This document shows, piece by piece, positions 8,585 to 17,775 of a stretch of DNA of 64,000 nucleotides. Origin of the DNA: CAYJPA01 sp964371945 (GTDB taxonomy: Bacteria > Chloroflexota > Chloroflexia > Thermomicrobiales > UBA6265); contig CAYJPA010000002.1 in NCBI GenBank assembly GCA_964371945.1, positions 40,644 to 104,643 on the forward strand. The letters run 5' to 3'. The notes beneath the pieces are model-generated. The model made no database searches, was not told the origin of the DNA, and was given only the letters and a program-made list of their open reading frames with translations. The translations under genes and the position numbers were made by a program. The number at the start of each line of letters is the position of its first letter. Within the stretch, counting starts at the first letter, position 1.

Positions 8585-10294
8585 ATGCGGATGTCACATC
8601 TCTTTGGACGAACGTTGCGCGAAGCGCCAGGGGATGTGGAGCTGCTGAGCCATCAACTCATGGTTCGTGCCGCTATGATCCGGCCACTCGGCTCCGGGAT
8701 CTTCAGCCTGCTGCCGCTCGGGTGGCGCGTCGTTCGCAAAATCGAACAGATCATCCGTGACGAAATGGACGCGATCGGCGGACAAGAAATGATGATGCCG
8801 GTCGTCCACCCGGCCGACGTTTGGAAAGAATCCGGGCGCTGGTATCAAGTCGGACCGGAACTAGCCCGCTTCAAGGACCGAGCCGACCGCGACATGGTGC
8901 TCGCGATGACCCACGAAGAGGTCGTGACCGATCTCGCACGAACAGAGATCAACTCCTACCGCCAGCTCCCGCAGATCGTTTACCACTTGCAGACCAAGTG
9001 GCGCGACGAGCCGCGCGCCCGCGGCGGTCTTATTCGAGTCCGTGAATTCACTATGAAGGACTCGTATTCGCTCGATTTGGACGAAGCCGGTTTGGATGCC
9101 GCGTACAAGCTGCATTGGAAGGCATATGACAACATCTTCACCAGATGCGGGCTCAAATACATCGTTGTGAGCGCCGATACCGGCATGATGGGCGGTACCG
9201 CCTCGCACGAGTTCATGGGCTTTTCGCCAAACGGCGAAGACACGATCTTCATCTGCCCCAACGGCGACTATGCGGCAAATCGCGAGGTGGCGCTCGTCAA
9301 ACGCGACGAGCCAATCGTCGAAGAGTTGCTCCCGATGGAAGAGGTCGAAACCCCCGACACCACCACGATCGAGGCACTAGCGGCGTTTCTCGGCGTGCCC
9401 AAGTCAAAGACGGCCAAAGCAGTGTTCTATAAAGGCGGAAGCGGAAGATTTGTCTTTGTCGTGATCCGCGGTGATCTCGATGTAAACGAGACCAAGCTGC
9501 GCAAGGCGGTCTCGGAGGCGACACTCACCCCGGCCACGATCGAAGAGATCCACGCCGTCGGTGCCGAGGCCGGATATGGCTCGCCGGTGGGCGTCCACGA
9601 TGCGTTCATCGTCGTCGACGAAAGCGTTCGCGATGCTCCAAACCTGGTCGCAGGGGCAAACAAGATCGGTTGGCACCTCAAGAATGTGAACCTGGGTCGC
9701 GACTACCACGCAAACCTCGTTGCCGATGTTGCGAACGCCTGGGAAGGCGCGCCTTGCCCAAATTGCGGAGCATTGATGCGGGCTGATCGCGCAATCGAGG
9801 TGGGCAACATCTTTAAGCTCGGCCCGCGCTACAGTGCGATGCTCGGCGCGACTTACCTCGATGCCGAGGGCAAGGCGGTTCCGATCGAAATGGGGTCCTA
9901 CGGAATCGGCTCGGGCCGATTGGCAGCGACGATCGTTGAGCAATCATTCGACGAGAAGGGCATCATCTGGCCGGTCGCGGTCGCGCCGTTTGCTGTTTCG
10001 CTTTTGAGTCTTGGCAAAGCAGATGATGCTGAGACATTTTCCGCCGCGGATAGGCTCTATCAAGAACTCACTGACGCGGGCATCGACGTTCTATTCGACG
10101 ACCGCGATGAGCGACCCGGCGTCAAATTCAATGACGCCGATCTGATCGGCAATCCGATTCGTCTCTCGGTTAGCCCGAGAACGCTGAAGGATAGCAACGC
10201 CGAGTTGAAGGCGCGCACGGAGTCGGAAGCGAGCTTCGTTTCGTTGACCGCGGTTGTTGATGCGGTCAAGGCAAAGCTGCGGGAGTTGAGCTAG
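8585..10294 (+). CDS. proS: prolyl-tRNA synthetase, bacterial type with editing insertion
   Basis: Class II aminoacyl-tRNA synthetase that charges tRNA-Pro, 569 residues, the usual length of the bacterial form. The N-terminal catalytic part carries motif 1 (near residues 55-75) and motif 2 (KWRDEPRARGGLIRVREF, about 138-155). The YbaK-like editing insertion spans about 225-385. Motif 3 (GSYGIGSGRL, about 438-447) and the C-terminal anticodon-binding domain (about 465-569) follow. AGGGTG lies about 9 bases before the ATG at 8585; the ATG two codons later is also possible. Its stop shares a CTAG with the stop of the opposing HAF-repeat gene. Confidence 0.97.
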   Translation: MRMSHLFGRTLREAPGDVELLSHQLMVRAAMIRPLGSGIFSLLPLGWRVVRKIEQIIRDEMDAIGGQEMMMPVVHPADVWKESGRWYQVGPELARFKDRADRDMVLAMTHEEVVTDLARTEINSYRQLPQIVYHLQTKWRDEPRARGGLIRVREFTMKDSYSLDLDEAGLDAAYKLHWKAYDNIFTRCGLKYIVVSADTGMMGGTASHEFMGFSPNGEDTIFICPNGDYAANREVALVKRDEPIVEELLPMEEVETPDTTTIEALAAFLGVPKSKTAKAVFYKGGSGRFVFVVIRGDLDVNETKLRKAVSEATLTPATIEEIHAVGAEAGYGSPVGVHDAFIVVDESVRDAPNLVAGANKIGWHLKNVNLGRDYHANLVADVANAWEGAPCPNCGALMRADRAIEVGNIFKLGPRYSAMLGATYLDAEGKAVPIEMGSYGIGSGRLAATIVEQSFDEKGIIWPVAVAPFAVSLLSLGKADDAETFSAADRLYQELTDAGIDVLFDDRDERPGVKFNDADLIGNPIRLSVSPRTLKDSNAELKARTESEASFVSLTAVVDAVKAKLRELS

Positions 10295-11457
10295 GCCGCT
10301 ACCGGATCCAGGATCACGAAGCTCCGCACTCCCGCGGCATCGCTCGCAATCGCGAGGATCCGGCCACCGGCGTTGATGCCTGTTGCGTATGTAATGTGGA
10401 GATCGCCCAGTTCGTCGACCACTGACTCAAGACTCACCGGCGTCGACGAACTGGGATCATCCCGATCGACGGTCCAGAGATAAGCGAAGCTGTCGCCGAA
10501 TAAATCCGCGGTGCCGACAATAAGCGAACCATCGGCGCTCGTTTCGATCGCATACACACGGAACAGATTCTCGAGCCCGGCCGGTGAAGGTAACTCGATC
10601 TCTTTCCCGTCGATAAAGAGCGCGGCCACCAAATCGTCTTCCGCATTCAGAGCAGTTCCGACTGGATCAGTTTTTGATCCAGAGTTCGCCGCCGAGCCCC
10701 ACGCTCCTATGACCTCGGTTTGATAGTCGCCTGAGGACCATTTGACCGCAAAGCTCGTAGGCGCTACTCCTCTGGTATCGTAAACATCTCCACTGCCGTA
10801 TACATTACCCGCATCATCGATGGAGTTCATTGAGGCACTCCAAAACTCCCTGTGTTGGGTGAACTCTGCTACGATCGGGACAAATGCCTCCGGCAGCGCC
10901 ATGTTCGGCACGATCGGCTCACCGTCAATCCAAACGACCGGAGTTTTGAATCTTCCGGTGTTTGCCGTTCCGACGATGATCCCATCGTCGTTGACATCGA
11001 ACGCAACTCCCGACTCAGCGCCCTCAGGGAGTGCTAACTCGGTTACCTCGCCATTCTGCCAGAGCGCGGGAATCGGATTCAGGCCCGGATCGCACTCGTA
11101 TTCCCGTTTGTCACGATAGAGCGCGCCGACGATCGCGCCAGTGTTGTTGATCGCCTTCGCTTCGCTGCCGCCGGACCCGCCTTTCAGCCTCCGCATCCGC
11201 TCGCCGTCATAGTGGAACGCGTTACCTCGAGTCTCGTCCTTCGGCCAGAACCCAACGACCTCGCCACTGTCATTGATATCGTTCGCGATACCCTCCCATC
11301 CCGTACACGAGGAGGAAGTCGTATAACCATGCTCCGGCAGCTCGAGCTGGACGGAGATCGAAATGGTGTACCTCGGTTCAGATTGGGCATGGGTACCGCG
11401 CACAGAAATCAATACCAGCGCGACGATTGTGACCAAGAGTACTGACTTGATCCTCAT
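10291..11457 (-). CDS. secreted HAF-repeat protein 1
   Basis: 388 residues with a signal peptide (MRIKSVLLVTIVALVLIS... ending THAQ). The mature part is built of about seven repeats of the HAF family type (x-INxxGxIVG...): NDINDSGEVVGF, KAINNTGAIVGA, FDVNDDGIIVGT, NSIDDAGNVYGS, ETSADGSLIVGT, TGINAGGRILAI, each alternating with W- or Y-containing strands. This is consistent with a beta-propeller, but no enzyme motif is seen. It is the most divergent of five such genes in the window and stands alone between proS and the sugar transporter. GGAGGCCAGGCTC precedes the ATG. Function unknown. Confidence 0.8.
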   Translation of the reverse strand: MRIKSVLLVTIVALVLISVRGTHAQSEPRYTISISVQLELPEHGYTTSSSCTGWEGIANDINDSGEVVGFWPKDETRGNAFHYDGERMRRLKGGSGGSEAKAINNTGAIVGALYRDKREYECDPGLNPIPALWQNGEVTELALPEGAESGVAFDVNDDGIIVGTANTGRFKTPVVWIDGEPIVPNMALPEAFVPIVAEFTQHREFWSASMNSIDDAGNVYGSGDVYDTRGVAPTSFAVKWSSGDYQTEVIGAWGSAANSGSKTDPVGTALNAEDDLVAALFIDGKEIELPSPAGLENLFRVYAIETSADGSLIVGTADLFGDSFAYLWTVDRDDPSSSTPVSLESVVDELGDLHITYATGINAGGRILAIASDAAGVRSFVILDPVAA

Positions 11458-11678
11458 GAGCCTGGCCTCCTAAGGCTGAATCCGCCTTACCACTCAACGG
11501 CGACGAATGAGTGGCTCATTTGATGAAGATGGGGCACGCGCTAGCTCGGATCAGGAGCACTCTCCACCGAGCCGTTCAACTCTCGTTTCGAAGATCTATG
11601 AATGTTGTCGATATTCTAGTCCAACCTTGTGTCGCCATACATCAGAATCGAGCATTGGATCGATGACCATTCGGACAG

Positions 11679-12977
11679 CTACGAACACCACGCAGCCGCC
11701 GTCAGCGCCATTACCTTGCACGCCGCCACAAGTTGCTCAATTTCGACATACTCGTTCGGACTGTGAGCCTGAGCGATCCGGCCCGGCCCGAAGATCGAAC
11801 CGTCAATCCCCTGTTCGGCGTACCACGCAAGCTCCGACGCTGCAGTGAATGCTTCGATTGTTGGCGGCATTCCTAACTCCTGGAGCGAATGCTCGAGCGT
11901 CTGAATGAACGGATGTTCCGGCGATGTGTCGACCGGGGGGAAGAAGATATTGCGCAATTTCCAGGTGAAGCGGGGAGGATGATCGCGCAACCACGGATCG
12001 GTTCGGCAGACGTCAGCGACATACGTTTCGATTTCGTCGCGAATGTCGTCAAAGTTTTCTTGCGGCAGGTACCAGACGTTGTACTCGACCGAGCAATAGT
12101 TCGGTGACGTTCCCGGATTCGCGATCAAGTTGATCTGGCCGTCGCGTCCCCCGCCGGGTCCTCCAGAAATCATCCCGGGCAGCAGCGTGTTGAATCCGGG
12201 CGGCAACATCGGGTGACCGCGTAAGTTACCCCATTGCCGCTCAAGCTCTTGAAGAGCGACGATAACTTTGATCGCCTTTTCGATTGCATTAATCCCTGCC
12301 CCGTCCCCCAAACCGCCCGCGTGAACGCTCATGTAGCGGTTACCGGCGTGACTTTCCCGGCCCTCGAACTCCATCCGGAAATGGATCAACCCGCCCTCAA
12401 CCGGCATGATCTTGAGATCGGTCGGCTCGGCATCGATCACCGCGTCGATCCTTGGCAGTTTTTGAATTAGGCGCCGGGTACTGAAACCGACTACTTCCTC
12501 GTCGGAAACAACGTGGAGCCAGAGATCGCCGGCCAGTTCCGCACCTGCCTGCCGCAAAGCGTTGACCGCCACGATCCCGGCGGCAACGCCACCTTTCATA
12601 TCGGTCGATCCACGGCCCCAGAATTTGCCGTCCACAATCTCGCCTGCCCACGGGTCATGGATCCAGGCGGAAGTGTCGCCAACCGGTACGACATCAATGT
12701 GACCGTTGATCGCCATCGATCTTCCGCCGCCGGAACCGCTCAAACTGCCCGCGACAACTGGGTAGCAGCCGTCCTCGGTCCATCGTTGAACAGACATCCC
12801 ATGGGATTCGAGGCGATCGGCAATGATGTCTTGACAGCGACGGGCCTCCGGTTCGAAACCCGGGTTGTGCTCGCTTTGGCTGTCAGTACGGCATTGAACC
12901 AGTTCTCGAGTCAACTCGATCAACTCATCACGGAGAGCGTCCACCGAGTCAATTATTCGCCTTGCTTGTTCGGTCAT
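11679..12977 (-). CDS. M20 family metallopeptidase (ArgE/DapE/carboxypeptidase type)
   Basis: 432 residues. Zinc-dependent amidohydrolase of the ArgE/DapE/ACY1/CPG2 clan, cleaving an amide such as an N-acyl amino acid or dipeptide. Metal-site landmarks: NGHIDVVPVGD (His and catalytic Asp), WGRGSTDMKGG (bridging Asp), SDEEVVG (catalytic Glu-Glu) and a late AHSPNEYVEIE (His ligand). The dimerisation lid lies about 200-310. It starts 22 bases after the ABC ATPase gene and is probably the last gene of the minus-strand importer operon, so it may process the imported compound. Exact substrate cannot be read from sequence. Confidence 0.9.
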   Translation of the reverse strand: MTEQARRIIDSVDALRDELIELTRELVQCRTDSQSEHNPGFEPEARRCQDIIADRLESHGMSVQRWTEDGCYPVVAGSLSGSGGGRSMAINGHIDVVPVGDTSAWIHDPWAGEIVDGKFWGRGSTDMKGGVAAGIVAVNALRQAGAELAGDLWLHVVSDEEVVGFSTRRLIQKLPRIDAVIDAEPTDLKIMPVEGGLIHFRMEFEGRESHAGNRYMSVHAGGLGDGAGINAIEKAIKVIVALQELERQWGNLRGHPMLPPGFNTLLPGMISGGPGGGRDGQINLIANPGTSPNYCSVEYNVWYLPQENFDDIRDEIETYVADVCRTDPWLRDHPPRFTWKLRNIFFPPVDTSPEHPFIQTLEHSLQELGMPPTIEAFTAASELAWYAEQGIDGSIFGPGRIAQAHSPNEYVEIEQLVAACKVMALTAAAWCS

Positions 12978-12998
12978 TCCACACCCTGATGAAGCAGA

Positions 12999-14111
12999 CT
13001 ACTCGGCGCCAAGGTTCTGACCGTCGGGTCCAAAGAGATGGGCATGTCGTAGATTGAGTGAAAGGGTCACAGTTGCGCCGCGATGTACCGGCAATCGGGG
13101 GTCCGTGCGCGCCATCCAGGTCATCTTGTCAGTGGATGCATTGACATAGAGATCTGAACCAACCGGCTCGACCAACACGACGTTGGCAGTTAGGAGAACG
13201 GTTTCGTCGTCTGCTCCAGCGCCTTCAGCGAGCAGCACTCCGATATCTTCTGGTCGGATACTAAGTGCCGCCTCGCCGCCTTTGGCTACCGTACGGCCCA
13301 AAGTCGCGAGCCGGTTTGAGAGTCGAATTCGAACAACGCCGCTGACAAAGCAAAGATCGTCCCCATCAGCTTCAAGTTGACCCGATTGGAGATTGATCCT
13401 CGGACTGCCGAGAAACGCTGCCACAAACGTGTTGAACGGGTGGTCGTAAACCTCTTGCGGTCTCCCAACCTGCTGCACGACGCCTGAGCGCATCACCACG
13501 ATCCGGTGGCCCATGGTCATGGCCTCGATCTGATCATGCGTAACGTAGATCGTGGTCGTTTGCAGCCGCGCATGGAGTCGAAGCAACTCCTCCCGGGTCT
13601 GCACGCGGAGTTGCGCGTCCAAGTTGGAGAGTGGTTCGTCCATCAGGAATACGGCGGGTTCGCGGACGATCGCCCGCCCAAGGGCGACCCGTTGCCGCTG
13701 ACCGCCGGAGAGATGTTCGGGCCGGCGATCGAGATAGGGATCGAGCCCTAGCACCTGGGCGGCGCTTTGCACTTTTTGCCTGACGGTCTCCCTGGCGACG
13801 CCGGTCATCTTAAGCGGAAACGCGATGTTGTCGTAAACCGTCATATGGGGATAGAGCGCGTAGTTCTGGAAAACCATTGCAACATTGCGCTGCGCCGGCG
13901 GCACGTAGTTGACCATTCGATCGTCGATGTAGATTTCGCCGTCGGTCACATCCTCGAGACCGGCCATCATTTTGAGCAACGTGCTTTTTCCACATCCGGA
14001 CGGACCGAGTAACACCAGGAATTCGTGGTCGTCGACCGCCAGATTGACGTTCGAGACCGCACCGGATTCGCCGTAACGCTTCGAAACCTCAACGCATTCA
14101 ACGCGTGCCAT
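12999..14111 (-). CDS. ABC transporter ATP-binding protein (UgpC/MsmK/MalK type)
   Basis: 370 residues. Energises the importer whose receptor and permeases lie upstream. Walker A GPSGCGKST (about 36-44), Q-loop in VFQNYALYPHMT, signature LSGGQRQRVALGRA, Walker B VFLMDEPLSNLDA and the H-loop IYVTHDQIEAMT are all intact. The extra C-terminal MOBE/TOBE domain (about 240-365) is the mark of carbohydrate-uptake ATPases. Separated from the upstream permease by a 95-base inverted-repeat element (14112-14206), unusual in such an operon. Confidence 0.94.
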   Translation of the reverse strand: MARVECVEVSKRYGESGAVSNVNLAVDDHEFLVLLGPSGCGKSTLLKMMAGLEDVTDGEIYIDDRMVNYVPPAQRNVAMVFQNYALYPHMTVYDNIAFPLKMTGVARETVRQKVQSAAQVLGLDPYLDRRPEHLSGGQRQRVALGRAIVREPAVFLMDEPLSNLDAQLRVQTREELLRLHARLQTTTIYVTHDQIEAMTMGHRIVVMRSGVVQQVGRPQEVYDHPFNTFVAAFLGSPRINLQSGQLEADGDDLCFVSGVVRIRLSNRLATLGRTVAKGGEAALSIRPEDIGVLLAEGAGADDETVLLTANVVLVEPVGSDLYVNASTDKMTWMARTDPRLPVHRGATVTLSLNLRHAHLFGPDGQNLGAE

Positions 14112-14206
14112 TCGCTAGCTCCAAGCCGCAAGCTGCAAGCTGCAAGCTCGCGTAGTTTTTCGGATGTCGATCTCCTTGAAGCTTGTTGCTTGAAGCTTGG
14201 AGCTGT
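14112..14206. repeat. dispersed AGCTTCAAGC-type inverted-repeat element, copy 1
   Basis: The left arm (14116-14148) is built from repeats of CAAGCTG or CAAGC; the right arm (14179-14205) carries the reverse complement forms GCTTGAAGC and CTTGGAGCT. Both arms end in AGCTCCAAGC/GCTTGGAGCT. A second copy with the same words lies at 48083-48231. It fills the gap between the second permease and the ATPase gene. Confidence 0.75.
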
Positions 14207-15106
14207 TCATTCCTTTAGCGCTCCTGCGATTGAACCGGCGATAAAATAGCGCTGCAGGAAAACGAAAACAAAGACCAACGGCAACATCGTCATGATTGAA
14301 GCCGCTGACGTTACGCCCCAGTCCTGTGTGAAAAAAGACTGGAGGCCACCGATCCCAACGGTGACGGTCTTGACATTGTCCTGTTTTGCAACCACCAATG
14401 GCCAGAGGTAGCTGGTCCACTGATTCATGAACGTGAAGACAGCCAGCACAACGAGACCTGGCCGAATGAGCGGCAGAATGACTCTCCTATAGATCTGGAA
14501 TTCACTGCATCCGTCTAGACGCGCCGCCTGCTCGAGATCGCTCGGGAGGGATTCGATAAAGCTCCTCATCATGAAGATACCGATCGGGCTTGCCAGCGGC
14601 GGCAGTATCAAACCCCAATATGTATTCAGCAAATGAAGATCTCGAACTAGCAGATAGAGCGGGATCAGCGTGGCCGCGAATGGGATCATCAGTGTCGTCA
14701 GGACGACGAGAAACAGCGCGTCACGGCCCGGAAACGTCATCTTGGCGAAGGCGTAGCCGGCCATCGAGTCTATAACGACTTTGATCACCGTCACCGTAGA
14801 AGCCACGATGAACGAATTGAGCGTCCAGCGGACAAAGGGGTGACGTGAAAAGAGATGCTCGTAATTGATCGCAGTAATCGGATGGGGCAGCCATTGAGGT
14901 GGATAGTGGAAGAGTTGCAAAGACTCCTTGAATGAAGTTGAGATCACATAACCAAATGGGAACAGCGAGACGATGCCCGCAACAACGAGAATTGAGTAGG
15001 TTGCGACTACGTAGATCGAACGAGAAATCGGAGGCCTTGGTGAAGCGGAACTTGACACTGGTCCGTTAATTGGCTTCAGATCTTCAAATTCTGTTTCGAT
15101 TGCCAT
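14207..15106 (-). CDS. sugar ABC transporter permease, MalG-like
   Basis: 299 residues, second inner-membrane subunit of a carbohydrate importer. The ATG at 15106 has GAGGAA 7 bases upstream; the longer frame does not. Six hydrophobic segments are visible, and the EAA loop that contacts the ATPase reads EQAARLDGCSEFQIYRRVILPLIRPG (about 190-215). An ATYSILVVAGIVSLFPFGYV helix opens the protein and the C-terminus ends GALKE as in MalG relatives. Follows the MalF-like gene by 19 bases. Confidence 0.92.
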   Translation of the reverse strand: MAIETEFEDLKPINGPVSSSASPRPPISRSIYVVATYSILVVAGIVSLFPFGYVISTSFKESLQLFHYPPQWLPHPITAINYEHLFSRHPFVRWTLNSFIVASTVTVIKVVIDSMAGYAFAKMTFPGRDALFLVVLTTLMIPFAATLIPLYLLVRDLHLLNTYWGLILPPLASPIGIFMMRSFIESLPSDLEQAARLDGCSEFQIYRRVILPLIRPGLVVLAVFTFMNQWTSYLWPLVVAKQDNVKTVTVGIGGLQSFFTQDWGVTSAASIMTMLPLVFVFVFLQRYFIAGSIAGALKE

Positions 15107-15125
15107 GACGCATTCCTCAGAGCAA

Positions 15126-16031
15126 CTATTTCGACCGTTTGAGCAGGCGAATCTCAACCAGAGACAAGCTGAAGATGAAAGTTAGTAAAACGAAACTCAG
15201 TACAGCGCCGTAACCGACTCGATCATTGAATGTAAAGGTGGATTTGTATATGTACCAGACCACGGTGGCGCTTGAGTTCTGGGGTCCGCCGTCGGTCAAA
15301 ATGCTTACCGAATCGAAGAGTTGGAAATTCCAGATGGTCGCCATCACAATGGCGAAGAAGAATGTCGGACGCATTAGTGGTAGCGTGATGTGGATGAATC
15401 GGCGCACAGCATTTGCTCCATCCAATGTCGCAGCCTGGAATAACTCCTTTGGAAGAGCGAGCAGCGCAGCCAAGAAGAGCAGCGTCCAGAAACCTACACC
15501 TCGCCATACCTCGAGCAATGCGATCGTCTGCAGCACGCGACTTGGATTGCCCAACCAGTTTTCCGGGCTGAAGCCCAAATGTGTGAGGCTCATGTTCAAC
15601 GCACCGAAATCACGATGCGCGACGAAGAACCAGATCAATCCCGCAACGACGTACGGAGTCAACGTTGGAACGTACAAAATCGATCGAAAAAACGAACCTC
15701 CCCGCGGAATGCGCTGTAAACAAAGCGCCAGTATCATTGCTATCACGAATACCGCCGGGATCGCATAGAGACAGTAGACGGCAGTGTTACGAACGACTTT
15801 GATGACGAGTTCGTCGCCCCAGAGCTGGCGCCAGTTTTCAAGCCCCACCCATTTTCGTTCAGTAATAATGCCTCCTGTATTGAACGTATAAAAAAAGAGA
15901 TACGCGACCGGAATCAATAGGAACGCAACAAAAAACACGGCATTCGGCAATAAGAATGCATACGAAGTCAACGCCCGGCGCCACTTGTATTTGCGTGTCA
16001 GCCGTCGATGCTCGTCGGGCGTAAGTCGCAT
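15126..16031 (-). CDS. sugar ABC transporter permease, MalF-like
   Basis: 301 residues, first permease subunit. GGAGG lies 6 bases before the ATG. An N-terminal cytoplasmic stretch with many basic residues is followed by six transmembrane segments. The EAA loop reads FQAATLDGANAVRRFIHITLPLMRPT (about 203-228). Pairs with the next gene to form the channel. Confidence 0.92.
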   Translation of the reverse strand: MRLTPDEHRRLTRKYKWRRALTSYAFLLPNAVFFVAFLLIPVAYLFFYTFNTGGIITERKWVGLENWRQLWGDELVIKVVRNTAVYCLYAIPAVFVIAMILALCLQRIPRGGSFFRSILYVPTLTPYVVAGLIWFFVAHRDFGALNMSLTHLGFSPENWLGNPSRVLQTIALLEVWRGVGFWTLLFLAALLALPKELFQAATLDGANAVRRFIHITLPLMRPTFFFAIVMATIWNFQLFDSVSILTDGGPQNSSATVVWYIYKSTFTFNDRVGYGAVLSFVLLTFIFSLSLVEIRLLKRSK

Positions 16032-16069
16032 CGCGATCCTCCGCGAAAGGTGGATTGGTGAGACAAACG

Positions 16070-16101
16070 CTCCCCTCTCCAGAATAGTCAGGAGAGGGGA
16101 G
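16070..16101. terminator. intercistronic hairpin after the solute-binding protein gene
   Basis: CTCCCCTCTCC pairs with GGAGAGGGGAG (11 bp, 10-base loop), 18 bases past the receptor stop on the minus strand and before the first permease. No T-run. Hairpins at this place commonly protect the receptor mRNA or partly stop transcription, giving more receptor than permease; that role is inferred here. Confidence 0.65.
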
Positions 16102-16118
16102 GTCTGAATGCCTAAGGT

Positions 16119-17504
16119 TTAGGTCGCTGGTGGGCTGATCAGCCCTGTTATGATTTCACCGGCCTTCGCAATAGCTTCGGCTCCGGTCTGTTCGCCGCGA
16201 TACGCCCTCTCAATCTCCGGCCAAGCCGTTTGCAGCATTTGAAGATAGTTAACATGGATTTGCACGCCCTGAACTTTTGGAACGAACTCGGCTTGAATCT
16301 TCTGCAATGTTGGGTCGGTATATGGCGGAACACTGTCGATGCGGACTGTCTGCAGGCCCACCTGTGCAGCATAGTTGTTGATGACATCCGCACTGGTCCA
16401 CCACTTCACGAACTCCCAAGCAGCTTCTTTGTTCGCACTTTCCTCGGAGATAGAAGCGTATCCGAAGTTGCCCATGGCAGTCTGTTTTCCCGACGTCGGA
16501 TTTGCAGGAGCAAGTGCGACATCGAACTCGAACGCGGTATCGGCCCCGTGCCAAACAGGCGCCCGCCAAGATTCGTCGTGGTAAATAGCTACCCGGCCGG
16601 CTTGGAACAACGCGGCCTTGCCTTCCCAATCGTATGCACCGGTGTCGGGAGTGACTTTGTCTTTGAATCGCAAGTCGGCAAGGAATTGCGTTGCGTCTCC
16701 CGCCATGGGATCCAGCCCCTGCGCGCTTAGGTCAGGAGTCATGACGTCGCCGCCGTCGTTGTGAACATACGGGAACCAATCCCACCACGCGTAGCTAGGG
16801 ACAGAATCACGGAACTCCATTCCATAAACGCCACCCTTGGTCATCGCGATTGCGGCGTCGCGTAGCGCCTCGCGGGTGGTCGGAAACTCGGTGATGCCTG
16901 CTTCCTGGAAGAGGTTAAGGTTGTAGTAGATGTGGAAGACGGCGCCGAGCGCGCCAACTCCAGACTGCTTACCGTTCACCATGGTGACATCCCACGTAAA
17001 CGGTGCGATCGCCGCTCGCTCGGTTGCATACGCCGCGTCGCTCGTCCACGCGCCGATATCGGTCACCACACCCGAATTGGCATACTTCGCGAGAACGAGA
17101 TCGACCAGATAGACCGAGTCCCACGGCGAACCGCTGGCGTAGCCGGCGGTCAGTTCTTCCTGCATCGTGCCCCACTGAAAGAACTCTGGCTGGAGTTTGA
17201 TTCCGGGGTTGGCCGCTGCAAAGTCCGTTGCCATTTGGTCCCAAATCTCAGCATCGTTTGGGGCATGTTCACCTTTGACAAAACGGATCGTGGCTTCCGC
17301 CTGCTTCTGCCAGCGAGAGGGCCTAGGTTGCACTTTCGGCGCGGCCAATACATCGGCGACCTTTCCGGCGTATGCCGCCGAAATGCCAAGTGCGGTCATT
17401 CGGAACATGAAATCTCGTCGATTGATCCGGCCCTGAGAGTAGTCAACAACAGCTCCGTCTTTTCGAGCCTGTCGTTCTTCGATCGTCAAGCCGCGCTTTG
17501 CCAT
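16119..17504 (-). CDS. ABC transporter substrate-binding protein, family 1 (sugar type)
   Basis: 461 residues from the ATG at 17504, which has AGGGTG 7 bases upstream. The N-terminus has a cytoplasmic stretch and a Tat motif, NRRDFMFRMTALGISAAYAG (about 27-46). The mature part resembles SBP_bac_1 receptors (MalE/UgpB): IKLQPEFFQWGTMQEEL, AKYANSGVVTDIGAW, FQAGRVAIYHDESW and KEAAWEFVKWW. It delivers an unknown carbohydrate or related solute to the permease pair encoded next. First gene of a five-gene operon from the promoter at 17635-17663. Confidence 0.92.
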   Translation of the reverse strand: MAKRGLTIEERQARKDGAVVDYSQGRINRRDFMFRMTALGISAAYAGKVADVLAAPKVQPRPSRWQKQAEATIRFVKGEHAPNDAEIWDQMATDFAAANPGIKLQPEFFQWGTMQEELTAGYASGSPWDSVYLVDLVLAKYANSGVVTDIGAWTSDAAYATERAAIAPFTWDVTMVNGKQSGVGALGAVFHIYYNLNLFQEAGITEFPTTREALRDAAIAMTKGGVYGMEFRDSVPSYAWWDWFPYVHNDGGDVMTPDLSAQGLDPMAGDATQFLADLRFKDKVTPDTGAYDWEGKAALFQAGRVAIYHDESWRAPVWHGADTAFEFDVALAPANPTSGKQTAMGNFGYASISEESANKEAAWEFVKWWTSADVINNYAAQVGLQTVRIDSVPPYTDPTLQKIQAEFVPKVQGVQIHVNYLQMLQTAWPEIERAYRGEQTGAEAIAKAGEIITGLISPPAT

Positions 17505-17634
17505 GCGGATGCACCCTTTCATCGATAGGGCACTGACCTTTGCCAGGAACCCATGAACGCCTCGAATCGCACAATGCCCGACGCAAACGCGATCCGCTCC
17601 AAAAGGGAAAATCTTTACGAACTCTGCGTGAGAG

Positions 17635-17663
17635 AGTATAAGAACGCAGTTTTGGGCTGTCAA
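17635..17663 (-). promoter_or_regulatory. strong sigma-A-like promoter of the sugar importer operon
   Basis: Minus strand TTGACA (17663-17658), 17-bp spacer, TATACT (17640-17635): a perfect -35 and a 5 of 6 -10. The predicted leader is about 125 bases. I see no clear operator palindrome next to it. Confidence 0.75.
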
Positions 17664-17775
17664 TTGGGCGCGAAGCGCGACCTTCGCCGGCGGACAGATT
17701 CGTCGAATGCGATCGTGCGGCGCGTGGCAGCTCTGCTCTTCAACTGTGCCAGGTTACGGGAGAACAAAACGCGTG

